Source: Planctomycetota bacterium
GTDB lineage: Bacteria > Planctomycetota > Phycisphaerae > SM23-33
Length of the DNA stretch: 64,000 nucleotides
NCBI GenBank assembly: GCA_022705325.1
Contig: JAKJER010000009.1
Coordinates: 103,557 to 167,556, forward strand
Direction: 5' to 3'
Part shown: positions 8,600-16,068 of the stretch, one piece after another
How the letters are laid out: every line of letters starts with the position of its first letter
Numbering within the stretch: the stretch's first letter is position 1
Program-made: the position numbers and the translations under genes
The notes under the pieces: generated by a model
Database searches by the model: none
Told to the model about the DNA's origin: nothing
Seen by the model: only the letters and a program-made list of their open reading frames with translations

Positions 8600-9119
8600 G
8601 ACGCGGACCGTCCAGATGCACCTGGCCCCGTTGGCGGTGGGTGTGCTGGCGGGGGTCCTGGCGGCGCAGGTTCGCCTGCACCTGGGAATGCCCGGTCACA
8701 AGGCCTTGTTCTGGATGGTCCCGGTTCTGGGCGCCCGGCTCATCTGCCGCAGCCGACTGGGCACGACGCTCGGCGCCGCCGGCGCCAGCGGCGCCTCCAT
8801 GTTGCTGGGAGGCAACCTGGCCGGGGGACCAACCATGGCGTTCCTGGTCGTCCTGGCCGGGGGACTGCTGGACGCCGCAGCCGCCTGGGGAGAACGCCTT
8901 CGACTGCCCGCCTGGCTGCTGGTGCCCCTGCTGGGCCTGGCGGGATTGGCTGCCAATCTCCTGTGCATGGTCAAGAGGCTGTTCAGCCCCTCCTACGAAC
9001 CACACGTCGTTCTCGGCCTGACGGGTCTGGCGGCCGTCATCATGTCCTACGCCCTGTTCGGGCTGATCGGCGGGCTGGGCGGGGCCCTGATCGGCTGCTT
9101 GATCCGCAAAAAGAGCTAG
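8550..9119 (+). CDS. Small polytopic membrane protein
   Basis: A 189-residue protein of four to five hydrophobic segments separated by short loops: LAPLAVGVLAGVLAA, ALFWMVPVLGARL, TMAFLVVLAGGLLDAA, LLVPLLGLAGLAANLL and a Gly-rich last helix ending IGCLIRKKS. I do not recognise the family. It starts inside the TiaS-like gene (50-bp overlap; GGAG lies 8 bases before this ATG); an alternative ATG at 8616, after that gene's stop, would give 167 residues. The tight coupling suggests it works with the TiaS-like protein, possibly as a transporter, but this is inference. Confidence 0.65.
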   Translation: MTRGSQSIAARIGPWSRTRTVQMHLAPLAVGVLAGVLAAQVRLHLGMPGHKALFWMVPVLGARLICRSRLGTTLGAAGASGASMLLGGNLAGGPTMAFLVVLAGGLLDAAAAWGERLRLPAWLLVPLLGLAGLAANLLCMVKRLFSPSYEPHVVLGLTGLAAVIMSYALFGLIGGLGGALIGCLIRKKS

Positions 9120-9206
9120 ACGCGACTCGCGACTGAGGTTATGATGCATACAGGCGGTCGAGGAACCGCCCCTTTGGATGCGACATCGATCATGAAGGAG
9201 AGGGCC

Positions 9207-10619
9207 ATGAAACGTCATTGGAGCGTTCGGGTCTTTCTGTTGGCCAGTTTGAGTGTCTGCCTGTCTGCTCAAGCGAGCACCCTGTACACGACCAACTTCA
9301 GCGGCGGCGCCGGCAGCCAGCCGACCGGCTTCTCCGCGTATGCTGACTCCGGGATGAACAGCGAAAACGATGGGGCGGGCGAATACGAGCAGGAGCGGAT
9401 CAACGCCAACGGCGTGTCGATCGCCTACTACAGCGATGCCGCCGACTTCGCCAGCGGCGACTGGCGCGACGTGACCGCCGTTACCCAGACCCGCTACAGC
9501 GGGGCGGGCAACAACAAGAACGGCCTGATCTTCCGCGCCAGGGGCATCACCTCTATCGGCACCGGCGATTTCTACCATGTCCGGATGGAGGGCAATGCCC
9601 TCATGCTGTGGCGGTTCAACAACGGCTCGGCCGTCCAGCTTGCCACCATCCCCACCACTGAGAGCATCACCAACCCGGCCAACCGTTGGCTGCGCGTGAC
9701 GGCAGTCAACGTGCCCAACCCCGGCACCGACCACGTGCAGATCACGGCGGAGTTGAGCAAGAACTCCACCTTCACGCAGGTCATCGGCACGCTGGACTAC
9801 ACCGACACGGCCTCCAACGCCATCACCCGCTCGGGCGGCGTGGGCTATCGCAGCAACAACACCGTCGGTTCGGCCTCCCGCTCGGTTTTCGACAACCTGG
9901 TCGTCACCGGCAACAACGACGACCTGCTCTGGTACGACGACTACTACAACACGACCGGGCCGGGAATGCAGGCCTTCCTCGGCGGCAGCCGCAACCAAAG
10001 CATGGTAAACGGCAAGTACCAGAGCGACGGCAGCGGGACGATGCTGGCCCTGATAAACGGCGTGGACACGTCCGCCGAGGAATGGGCCAGCGTCAGCGCC
10101 AGCGCCCTGATGCGGTTCAACACCGGCAACGACAATGGCACCCTGAGCGCCGGTCTGATCGTCGGGGCGGACGGCGTCGTCGACACCGCCACGGGCGACT
10201 ACTACCTCTACCGGGTCAGCCGGCTGGAGGCGGCTTCCACCTACCAGGCCGAGTTGCTCCGCTCCAACGGCGGGGTGCTGACCTCGCTGGGGACCATCCC
10301 GCTGAGTTCCTCGAACATCCCTGAGAGCCAGAATATCTTCCTGCAGATGATCCGGTGGGGCGGGCCGGGCGCCATCCACCTCCAAACGTGGGCCTCGCTC
10401 AGCCAGGACTTCTCCAACCCCTTCGCGATGTTCGACATCTTCGACAACGATCCGAACGCCCTGGGCGGCGCGGGCAGCGTCGGCTTCTACGCCTCCGGCG
10501 GCGGGCCGGTCAACTTCGACAACTTCACCGTCATTGCAGTCCCCGAGCCCCTCACGCTCAGTGCCGCCCTGTTGGCCTTGGGCGGCCTGGGTGGCTATCT
10601 CCGCCGGCGACGTTCGTAG
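9207..10619 (+). CDS. PEP-CTERM sorted secreted protein, duplicated beta-rich domain
   Basis: A 470-residue exported protein with signal peptide MKRHWSVRVFLLASLSVCLSAQA and C-terminal VPEPLTLSAALLALGGLGGYLRRRR, the exosortase sorting signal. The mature part looks like two related halves of about 210 residues, each with phrases such as FRARGI...GDFYHVRMEGN and GADGV...TGDYYLYRVSRLE, resembling concanavalin-like or 3-keto-disaccharide-hydrolase-type sandwiches. That suggests carbohydrate binding, without proof. ATG at 9207 is preceded by GAAGGAGAGG; an upstream in-frame ATG at 9141 would spoil the signal peptide. Its TAG stop falls inside a GTAGTG palindromic repeat. Confidence 0.8.
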   Translation: MKRHWSVRVFLLASLSVCLSAQASTLYTTNFSGGAGSQPTGFSAYADSGMNSENDGAGEYEQERINANGVSIAYYSDAADFASGDWRDVTAVTQTRYSGAGNNKNGLIFRARGITSIGTGDFYHVRMEGNALMLWRFNNGSAVQLATIPTTESITNPANRWLRVTAVNVPNPGTDHVQITAELSKNSTFTQVIGTLDYTDTASNAITRSGGVGYRSNNTVGSASRSVFDNLVVTGNNDDLLWYDDYYNTTGPGMQAFLGGSRNQSMVNGKYQSDGSGTMLALINGVDTSAEEWASVSASALMRFNTGNDNGTLSAGLIVGADGVVDTATGDYYLYRVSRLEAASTYQAELLRSNGGVLTSLGTIPLSSSNIPESQNIFLQMIRWGGPGAIHLQTWASLSQDFSNPFAMFDIFDNDPNALGGAGSVGFYASGGGPVNFDNFTVIAVPEPLTLSAALLALGGLGGYLRRRRS

Positions 10620-10644
10620 TGCCGCCTGCCTGAGACAGGCAGGC
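10616..10644. repeat. GTAGTG-type palindromic element at a stop codon
   Basis: GTAGTGCC followed by a perfect 9-bp stem (GCCTGCCTG, loop AGA, CAGGCAGGC; 10624-10644). The TAG in GTAGTG is the stop codon of the upstream gene. The same beginning occurs at 15992 and, inverted, at 16063-16068. Confidence 0.65.
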
Positions 10645-10736
10645 CGTCAGGAATCCTCGACACGTGCCGCAGACACAAGGCCGACGGCACAAGGCTCTTG
10701 CTGGCTCACCAAGAGTATGCTCAAGGCTTTTCTCCA

Positions 10737-10765
10737 TTGACATAAAGATCGGCCAATCATATCTT
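10737..10765 (+). promoter_or_regulatory. Sigma70-type promoter of the sugar-acid operon, with possible operator
   Basis: TTGACA (10737-10742) and TATCTT (10760-10765) are 17 bp apart. The spacer holds the imperfect palindrome GATCGGCCAATC (10747-10758), and TATGCATA follows at 10775-10782. A GntR-family repressor is encoded by the last gene of the same group, so either palindrome could be its operator. Transcription would start about 14 bases before the ATG at 10786. Confidence 0.6.
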
Positions 10766-10785
10766 CCTGGCGTTTATGCATACAA

Positions 10786-11787
10786 ATGGCAAAACTCAGG
10801 GAGAGTCCATTGGCTGAGGCAATCCAGGCAACCGCCCAGACGCAGTACTTGCCCGCCCGCAAGCCGACGATCTACTTCATCGGCATGACCACGGGCAAGA
10901 GTTCGATCATGAAGGTCTTTCCCCGTTGGGCGGAGCATCTGCGGCTTGGCGACGTGGCCATCCAGGGCATCGACTGCAAGTGGCACGACGATCCGGCCGT
11001 CTACCGCCGGGCCGTCGAGTTCATCAAGTCCGACCCGCTCTCGCTGGGGGCGTTGGTGACCACGCACAAGATCGACCTGCTGACGGCCTGCCGGGACCTG
11101 TTCGAGCATCTCGACCCGTACGCCCAGCTCATGGGCGAGATCAGTTGCATCTCCAAGCGAGGCGGGCAGCTTCGCGGGCACGCCAAGGACCCCATCACCA
11201 GCGGGCTGTCGCTGGAGGCTTTCTTGCCGGGCGGCCACTGGCGCGAGACCGGCGCGGAGGTCTTCAGCATCGGCGCGGGCGGGTCGTCCATCGCCGTCAC
11301 CAGCTACATCATGGATCGCGACAGGCACGGCGACAACATGCCCTCGCGGATCATCGTGTCCAATCGAAGCCAGCCGCGGCTGGCGGAAATCCGCGAGATC
11401 CACCACAAGATCGGTTCGCCCGTGCCCGTGGAGTATCACCACGCTCCCCGGCCGGAGGACAACGACGCCCTGATGGCCACCCTGCGGCCGCACTCGCTCG
11501 TGATGAACGCCACGGGCCTGGGCAAGGACGCCCCCGGCTCGCCGCTGACCGGATCGGGCGTCTTCCCCGACCGCGGGTTCGCCTGGGACTTCAACTATCG
11601 CGGGGACCTCTTGTTCCTCGACCAGGCCCGCGCCCAGCAGGCCGGCCGGCGCCTGCACGTCGAGGACGGCTGGGTGTACTTCATTCACGGCTGGACCCGC
11701 GTGGTCGCCGAGGTGTTCGACGTGGACATCCCGACCGCCGGGCCCGCCTTCGACGAGATTTCCCGCATTGCACGGGAGGCCAGATGA
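10786..11787 (+). CDS. Shikimate-dehydrogenase-like oxidoreductase
   Basis: A 333-residue AroE-fold protein, longer than AroE (about 270). The catalytic pair is recognisable: K95 in LVTTHKID (canonical NVTxPxK) and D135 in HAKDPITSG (canonical NTDxxG). The substrate serine motif is GMTTGKSS instead of SxS, and a glycine-rich FSIGAGGSS loop binds the nicotinamide cofactor. The changed substrate loop and the sugar-acid context argue against chorismate biosynthesis and for oxidation of a cyclic polyol or sugar-acid; that is inference. The ATG has no Shine-Dalgarno sequence; a TTG at 10810 preceded by AGGGAGAG is an alternative start. Its end overlaps the next gene by 4 bp (ATGA), so the two are translationally coupled. 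Confidence 0.75.
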   Translation: MAKLRESPLAEAIQATAQTQYLPARKPTIYFIGMTTGKSSIMKVFPRWAEHLRLGDVAIQGIDCKWHDDPAVYRRAVEFIKSDPLSLGALVTTHKIDLLTACRDLFEHLDPYAQLMGEISCISKRGGQLRGHAKDPITSGLSLEAFLPGGHWRETGAEVFSIGAGGSSIAVTSYIMDRDRHGDNMPSRIIVSNRSQPRLAEIREIHHKIGSPVPVEYHHAPRPEDNDALMATLRPHSLVMNATGLGKDAPGSPLTGSGVFPDRGFAWDFNYRGDLLFLDQARAQQAGRRLHVEDGWVYFIHGWTRVVAEVFDVDIPTAGPAFDEISRIAREAR

Positions 11788-12359
11788 TGGACTGCAACTG
11801 CCGCCACAAGATCATGATGCCCTGGTCGGTCGACATCGACCTGGCCGACGGGACGATGCGAGAGCCCGACCGCGTCCTGGTCCGCCGGGCGTCGGACATG
11901 GAAGGCTACTACAAGGACCCGGCCGCCCTGCGCGACCTGATCGGCCAGGACGACCCGGTCCACTACGAGGTCTTCGAGAAGCAGATCCCCGAGCAGTACG
12001 GGCAGCTCCTGCTGTGCATCAGCAAGCTCCACCCCGGGCGCGTCGGCGACGAGTGCTTCATGACCAAGGGCCACTACCACACCATCAGCCACACCGCCGA
12101 GGTCTACCTGTGCATCCGCGGGCAAGGCTACATGCTGATGAAAACCGCCGACGGGCAGTGCGTGGCCGAGCCCATGCGGCGCAACCGCATGGTCTACGTC
12201 CCGCCGTGCTGGGCCCACCGTTCCGTCAACACCGGCGACGAGCCGCTGATCTCCTTCTGCGTCTACCCCGGCGACGCGGGGCACAATTACGGCGACATCG
12301 CCCAGCAGGGCTTCCCCAAGCGGGTATTCATCCGCGACGGACGCGAGGTCATCGAATGA
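11784..12359 (+). CDS. Cupin-type glucose-6-phosphate isomerase family protein
   Basis: A 191-residue cupin of the archaeal-type phosphoglucose isomerase family. The metal ligands are visible: H97 and H99 in KGHYHTISHTAE, E106, and H145 in PPCWAHRSVN. The surrounding pattern (GxGYML, MVYVPP, YGDIAQQGFPK) is the family core. Established members interconvert glucose 6-phosphate and fructose 6-phosphate; here the neighbours suggest another aldose/ketose or sugar-acid substrate. It is joined to both neighbours by 4-bp ATGA overlaps. A second ATG at 11787 is possible. CGGGAGG lies upstream of the first. Confidence 0.8.
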   Translation: MMDCNCRHKIMMPWSVDIDLADGTMREPDRVLVRRASDMEGYYKDPAALRDLIGQDDPVHYEVFEKQIPEQYGQLLLCISKLHPGRVGDECFMTKGHYHTISHTAEVYLCIRGQGYMLMKTADGQCVAEPMRRNRMVYVPPCWAHRSVNTGDEPLISFCVYPGDAGHNYGDIAQQGFPKRVFIRDGREVIE

Positions 12360-13291
12360 GCAAGGGCAAGGTCCTGGTCACGCCGCGGTCGATCTCGGCC
12401 GGCGGGCATCCCGCCCTGGACCGCGTGGCCGCCGCCGGCTACGAGGTGGTCTTCCCCACGCCAGGCAAGCAGCCCAGCGAGGCCGAGCTTGTCGCCGCCG
12501 CCGCCGGATGCGTAGGCTACCTGGCCGGCGTCGAGCCCATTTCCGCAGCCGTTCTGGAAGCGGCCACGAGCCTGCGGGTCATCAGCCGAAACGGCGTGGG
12601 CATCGACAACATCGACCTGCCCGCCGCCCGGCGCCTGGGCATCGCCGTCCGCAAGGCCGTCGGCGCCAACGCCCGCGGGGTGGCGGAGTTGACCATGGCC
12701 CACATCCTGGCCCTCACCCGTTGGGTGGGCCTGGGCGACCGGGCCATCAAGGCCGGCGCCTGGCAGCGGCGCAAGGGCATCGAACTGGTCGGACGCACGC
12801 TCGGGCTGATCGGCTGCGGGCACATCGGCAGGCTGGTCGCCCGCTTCGCCATGGGGCTGGACATGAAGGTGCTGGCCTTCGACGTGGTCGCCGACGCCTC
12901 CTTTGCCCCGGGCGAGGGCTTCGCCTGGGCCGAACTGGAGCAGGTGCTGGCGGGCGGCGACATCATCAGCCTCCACTGCCCGGCCCCCGCGGACGGCTCC
13001 TGCCTGATCGACGCGGCGGCCATCGCACGCATGAAGAAGGGCGCGTTCCTGATCAACACCGCCCGAGCCGAACTGGTGGACCAGGCCGCCCTGGCGGCCG
13101 CGATCGAGAGCGGGCACGTGGCCGGCGCGTCCATGGACGTGTTCCGGACCGAGCCGCCCGGCGAGGACCCGCTGGTCGCCAACGACCGGGTCCTGGCCAC
13201 GCCCCACGTGGGCGGCTTTACCGACGAGAGCGTCGATCGGGCCGTCGAAATGGCCGTCGACAATCTGCTGGAAGAACTAAGCAGCGAGTAG
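12356..13291 (+). CDS. D-2-hydroxyacid dehydrogenase (SerA-like, short form)
   Basis: A 311-residue NAD-dependent D-2-hydroxyacid dehydrogenase without the C-terminal regulatory domain of SerA. NAD binds at GLIGCGHIG (150-158); catalytic residues are R237 (INTARAEL), E266 (VFRTEPP) and H284 (ATPHVGG). RNGVGIDNIDL near residue 78-88 is the usual substrate-domain motif. In this operon it probably oxidises or reduces a sugar-derived 2-hydroxy acid upstream of the aldolase. It starts by ATGA overlap with the cupin gene. Its stop TAG lies within the first heptamer of the intergenic repeat. Confidence 0.88.
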   Translation: MSKGKVLVTPRSISAGGHPALDRVAAAGYEVVFPTPGKQPSEAELVAAAAGCVGYLAGVEPISAAVLEAATSLRVISRNGVGIDNIDLPAARRLGIAVRKAVGANARGVAELTMAHILALTRWVGLGDRAIKAGAWQRRKGIELVGRTLGLIGCGHIGRLVARFAMGLDMKVLAFDVVADASFAPGEGFAWAELEQVLAGGDIISLHCPAPADGSCLIDAAAIARMKKGAFLINTARAELVDQAALAAAIESGHVAGASMDVFRTEPPGEDPLVANDRVLATPHVGGFTDESVDRAVEMAVDNLLEELSSE

Positions 13292-13362
13292 CCCGCAGCC
13301 GGTAGTCGGTGCGCAGCCACAGCCGCAGAGGACGGGCTACAGGCTACTGACTACTGGCTGCC
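13288..13362. repeat. Inverted heptamer arrays upstream of eda
   Basis: From the dehydrogenase stop codon run GTAGCCC GCAGCCG GTAGTCG GTGCGCA; then, inverted, GGCTACA GGCTACT GACTACT GGCTGCC (13335-13362). All are period 7 and the two arrays are roughly complementary. The 16-mer CTACTGACTACTGGCT (13344-13359) is exactly complementary to 14046-14061, on the other side of eda. Confidence 0.8.
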
Positions 13363-13383
13363 ATTACGAACCAGGAGTTTCTT

Positions 13384-14040
13384 ATGTCAGAAGACGTCAT
13401 GCAGCGTGTCGCCAAGTGCGGCGTGATTCCCGTCATCGCGTTGGACCAGGTGGAGGCGGCCCTGCCGCTGGCCGACGCCCTGCTCGAAGGCGGGCTGCCC
13501 GTGGTGGAGATCACCTTCCGCACCGCGGCCGCCGCCGAGGCCATCCGCGTGATCTCGCGCGAGCGACCGCAGCTTGCGGTGGGGGCGGGCACGGTCCTTA
13601 CCGAGGACAACATCGCCGCCGCCCTGCACGCCGGGGCCACCTACATCGTCGCGCCGGGGCTCAACCCGGCCATCGTCAAGCGGGCCCAAGGGCTGAACCT
13701 GCCCATCGTCCCCGGCGTGGCCACGCCCACCGACATCGAGGCCGCCCTCGTGCTGGGCTGCAAACTGCTCAAGTTCTTCCCTTCCGAGGCCCTGGGCGGG
13801 GTGCCCATGCTGGAGGCCCTCTCCGCGCCCTACAAGCACACCGGCGTCCGGTTCGTGCCCACCGGGGGGGTCAACACCGAGAACCTCGAACGTTACCTTC
13901 GCGTGCCCACCGTCGCCGCGGTCGGCGGGACGTGGATCGCCAAGAAGGACGACCTGGCCGCGGGCAACTGGGCCGCCATCCGCGACCGCTGCAAGGCGGC
14001 CATGGAGATCGTGGCCAAGGTCCGCGGGAGCAACCAGTAG
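13384..14040 (+). CDS. eda: 2-keto-3-deoxy-6-phosphogluconate / 4-hydroxy-2-oxoglutarate aldolase
   Basis: A 218-residue class I aldolase of the KDPG/KHG family. The Schiff-base lysine is K130 in LLKFFPSE, the general base E42 in VEITFRT, and VPTGGV marks the phosphate site. It cleaves a 2-keto-3-deoxy sugar acid into pyruvate and an aldehyde in the cytoplasm, which makes it the terminal step of the surrounding sugar-acid pathway. ATG at 13384 has AGGAG at good spacing. The gene is bounded on both sides by inverted heptamer arrays, so it may have been added to the operon as a unit; its base composition does not differ visibly from its neighbours. Confidence 0.92.
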   Translation: MSEDVMQRVAKCGVIPVIALDQVEAALPLADALLEGGLPVVEITFRTAAAAEAIRVISRERPQLAVGAGTVLTEDNIAAALHAGATYIVAPGLNPAIVKRAQGLNLPIVPGVATPTDIEAALVLGCKLLKFFPSEALGGVPMLEALSAPYKHTGVRFVPTGGVNTENLERYLRVPTVAAVGGTWIAKKDDLAAGNWAAIRDRCKAAMEIVAKVRGSNQ

Positions 14041-14214
14041 GCCGTAGCCAGTAGTCAGTAGGCAGGAACCGCGATGGCCGAGGGTGGCCGATATTCAGCC
14101 TCCTGAGGAACCGGTTGCCGAATGAAGGCTCACCACCGGCCTTGTGCAGGTGGGAGCGTGACTCGCAGTCAGCGATGCCGGCTACAGGCTACTGGCTACG
14201 GGCTACAGGCTACA
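14037..14214. repeat. Inverted heptamer arrays downstream of eda
   Basis: GTAGGCC GTAGCCA GTAGTCA GTAGGCA (14037-14064) start at the eda stop codon (TAG in the first unit). GGCTACA GGCTACT GGCTACG GGCTACA GGCTACA (14180-14214) stand in inverted orientation 115 bp later, just before the fusion gene. ACGGGCTACAGGCTAC at 14198-14213 also occurs at 13332-13347. Nothing gene-like lies between the arrays. Confidence 0.82.
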
Positions 14215-14222
14215 GAGTGCGA

Positions 14223-15986
14223 ATGCAGCGAGCAGGCATGGGAATTTCCGCATATCCCGGCGGGGTGGTGGAGTTGTGGCGGGCGGACCTGCCCGCCGGC
14301 GCCGTTGCGCTGGCCTGGCTGGGCCAGGCCGGCTTCGCCATCCGTGCGGGCGGCCTGCGCATCCTGATCGACCCCTACCTCAGCGATCACCTGGCCCGCA
14401 AGTACGCCGGCACGCCGATGCCCCACGTGCGGATGATGCCGCCGCCCCTCCAGGCCGACGAGATCCGCGACCTGGACCTGGTCCTCTGCACCCACCGCCA
14501 CAGCGACCACATGGACCCGGGCAGCCTGGGCGAACTGGCGGCCAACAACCCCGCCTGCCGGTTTGTCGTGCCGCGCGCGGAGATCGAGGCCGCCGTGCGG
14601 GCCGGCGCGCCGGACGACCGCCTCGTGCCGCTCAACGACGGCGAGAGCTTCGCCCCGGCCGACGGCCTGGAGGTCGTGGCGATCGCGTCGGCCCACCCCG
14701 AGCCGTCCACCGACGAGCGGGGGCTGCACCGCTTCCTCGGCTACGTCCTGCGTGGCACGGGCATCTTGCCCGTGCGTCCCATGGGCGTCCCGCCCGTGGA
14801 GGCAGGGCCGGGACGGCCCTGCGACGCATGGGCGGGACGCCCATGCCACGTCACCCTCTACCACAGCGGCGATTGCGTGGTCTATAGCGGCCTGGCCCGG
14901 CGCCTGAGGGAACTGGGAGTGAACCTGGCCCTGCTGCCGGTCAACGGGCGCAGCGACGAGTTGACCGCCCGAGGCGTGCCGGGCAACATGGACTTCGACG
15001 AGGCCGTCGCCCTCTGCCGCCTGGCGCGGATCCCCGCGATGATCGTTCATCACTTCGGGATGTTCGACTTCAACACCGCCGACCCGGCCGACCTGCGACG
15101 CCGCGCGGCGAAACTGGACGAGCGACGGCTGATCTGCATCGTGCCGTTCGTCAAGGAGCACTACATGGCCCATGGCATTCCCCCCTCGTCCGCCGAGGCG
15201 CCTGCCTCTCCGCGCGACGCATCGACGCAAGACCAGGCCCCGCTGCTGGACCCGGCGGAGCGGTTCTTCCTCGACCCGGCCTCGCCCGTCCCGCTCTATC
15301 ACCAGATCGAGCAGATCCTCCTGGAACGCATCGCCGGGCGGAACGCCGTGGGGCGGCTCCTGCCGACCGAGAAGGACCTGATGGCCATGTTCGCCGTCAG
15401 CCGCGCCACCGCGCGGAAGGTCTACGAGAACCTCTCCGCCAAGGGCCTGGTCGAGCGCCGCCGCGCCCTGGGCACCCGCGTGATCGCCCGGGAGATCAGC
15501 GAGGACCTCGGACGCCTCAAGAGCTACACCGAGGAGATGAACCTCAAGGGCCTCAAGATCACCACCAAGCTGCTGGAGGCCCGCCTGCACACCCCCGACG
15601 AGCGGGTGGCCGCCAAGCTCCGCCTCGAACCCGGCCAGCAGACCCTCCAACTTCGCCGCCTGCGAGGCACCGACGAGGTCTTCCCCATCGTGCTGCTGGT
15701 CTCGGAGATCCCGGCCTCGTTCGGAATCGACCCCAACGAGGACTTCACCGGCTCGCTCTACAAGCTGATCGAGGAGAAGTACAACATCCCCATCGAGTTC
15801 GGCGACGAGGAGATCCGCGTCGCCGAAGCCGCCGGCGAAGAAGCCAAGCTGCTGGGCGTACCCGCGGGCAAAGGGCTGCTCGTGATCGAACGCGTCACCT
15901 ACGCCCGCGGCGAACGGCCCCTCGAGTTCGTCCGCGGCGTCTACCGGCCGGAACACTACACCTTCTCGATCCGGATCCGAAGGTAG
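14223..15986 (+). CDS. Fusion of UlaG-like metallo-beta-lactamase lactonase and GntR/UTRA regulator
   Basis: A 587-residue protein with two halves that are normally separate. Residues 25-320 are a metallo-beta-lactamase-fold domain resembling UlaG (L-ascorbate-6-phosphate lactonase): HRHSDH at 91-96, H158 (SAHPEP), D217 (YHSGDC) and H276/H277 complete a two-metal site. After a Pro/Ala/Ser-rich linker, residues 352-422 form a GntR winged helix (PVPLYHQIEQILLERI, LPTEKDLMAMFAVSRATARK), followed by a UTRA ligand domain (430-585) ending FVRGVYRPEHYTF. The protein may open a sugar lactone and sense the pathway, repressing the operon from within. A repeat-derived peptide (about residues 177-210) interrupts the lactonase just before YHSGD. 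The start is uncertain: ATG 14223 or 14238, both with weak ribosome sites. Confidence 0.85.
   Translation: MQRAGMGISAYPGGVVELWRADLPAGAVALAWLGQAGFAIRAGGLRILIDPYLSDHLARKYAGTPMPHVRMMPPPLQADEIRDLDLVLCTHRHSDHMDPGSLGELAANNPACRFVVPRAEIEAAVRAGAPDDRLVPLNDGESFAPADGLEVVAIASAHPEPSTDERGLHRFLGYVLRGTGILPVRPMGVPPVEAGPGRPCDAWAGRPCHVTLYHSGDCVVYSGLARRLRELGVNLALLPVNGRSDELTARGVPGNMDFDEAVALCRLARIPAMIVHHFGMFDFNTADPADLRRRAAKLDERRLICIVPFVKEHYMAHGIPPSSAEAPASPRDASTQDQAPLLDPAERFFLDPASPVPLYHQIEQILLERIAGRNAVGRLLPTEKDLMAMFAVSRATARKVYENLSAKGLVERRRALGTRVIAREISEDLGRLKSYTEEMNLKGLKITTKLLEARLHTPDERVAAKLRLEPGQQTLQLRRLRGTDEVFPIVLLVSEIPASFGIDPNEDFTGSLYKLIEEKYNIPIEFGDEEIRVAEAAGEEAKLLGVPAGKGLLVIERVTYARGERPLEFVRGVYRPEHYTFSIRIRR
14751..14850. 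repeat. Palindromic mobile repeat inserted in frame in the fusion gene
   Basis: About 100 bp bounded by CGTGGCACGGGC and, inverted, GCCCATGCCACG. Inside are further stems: CACGGGCA/TGCCCGTG, ATGGGCGTCCCGCCC against GGGCGGGACGCCCAT, and GGGCC/GGCCC. It is read through as GTGILPVRPMGVPPVEAG and so on, a peptide pattern known to me from many planctomycete and verrucomicrobial proteins where repeats of this kind are translated. The insertion keeps the frame. Confidence 0.8.
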
Positions 15987-15991
15987 CGTTT

Positions 15992-16068
15992 GTAGTGACG
16001 CCGTTAGGCGTTCCTTCCGTTTTGCGCGTGCACAGGGCTGGCGTCCCACGCCCTTACGGGCGCACTAC
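15992..16068. repeat. GTAGTG-type inverted element between convergent genes
   Basis: GTAGTGACGCC with stem CGCC/GGCG at the left, and CGCCC TTA CGGGCG followed by CACTAC at the right, so the two ends are inverted copies. The right end supplies the TAG stop of the minus-strand gene (16065-16067). It may serve as a bidirectional terminator between the fusion gene and the URO-D-like gene. Confidence 0.65.

Noticed and set aside
13288..14214. Heptamer arrays as a CRISPR array
   Set aside because: The units are 7 bp, contiguous and degenerate, with no spacers of constant length and no cas genes in the window.
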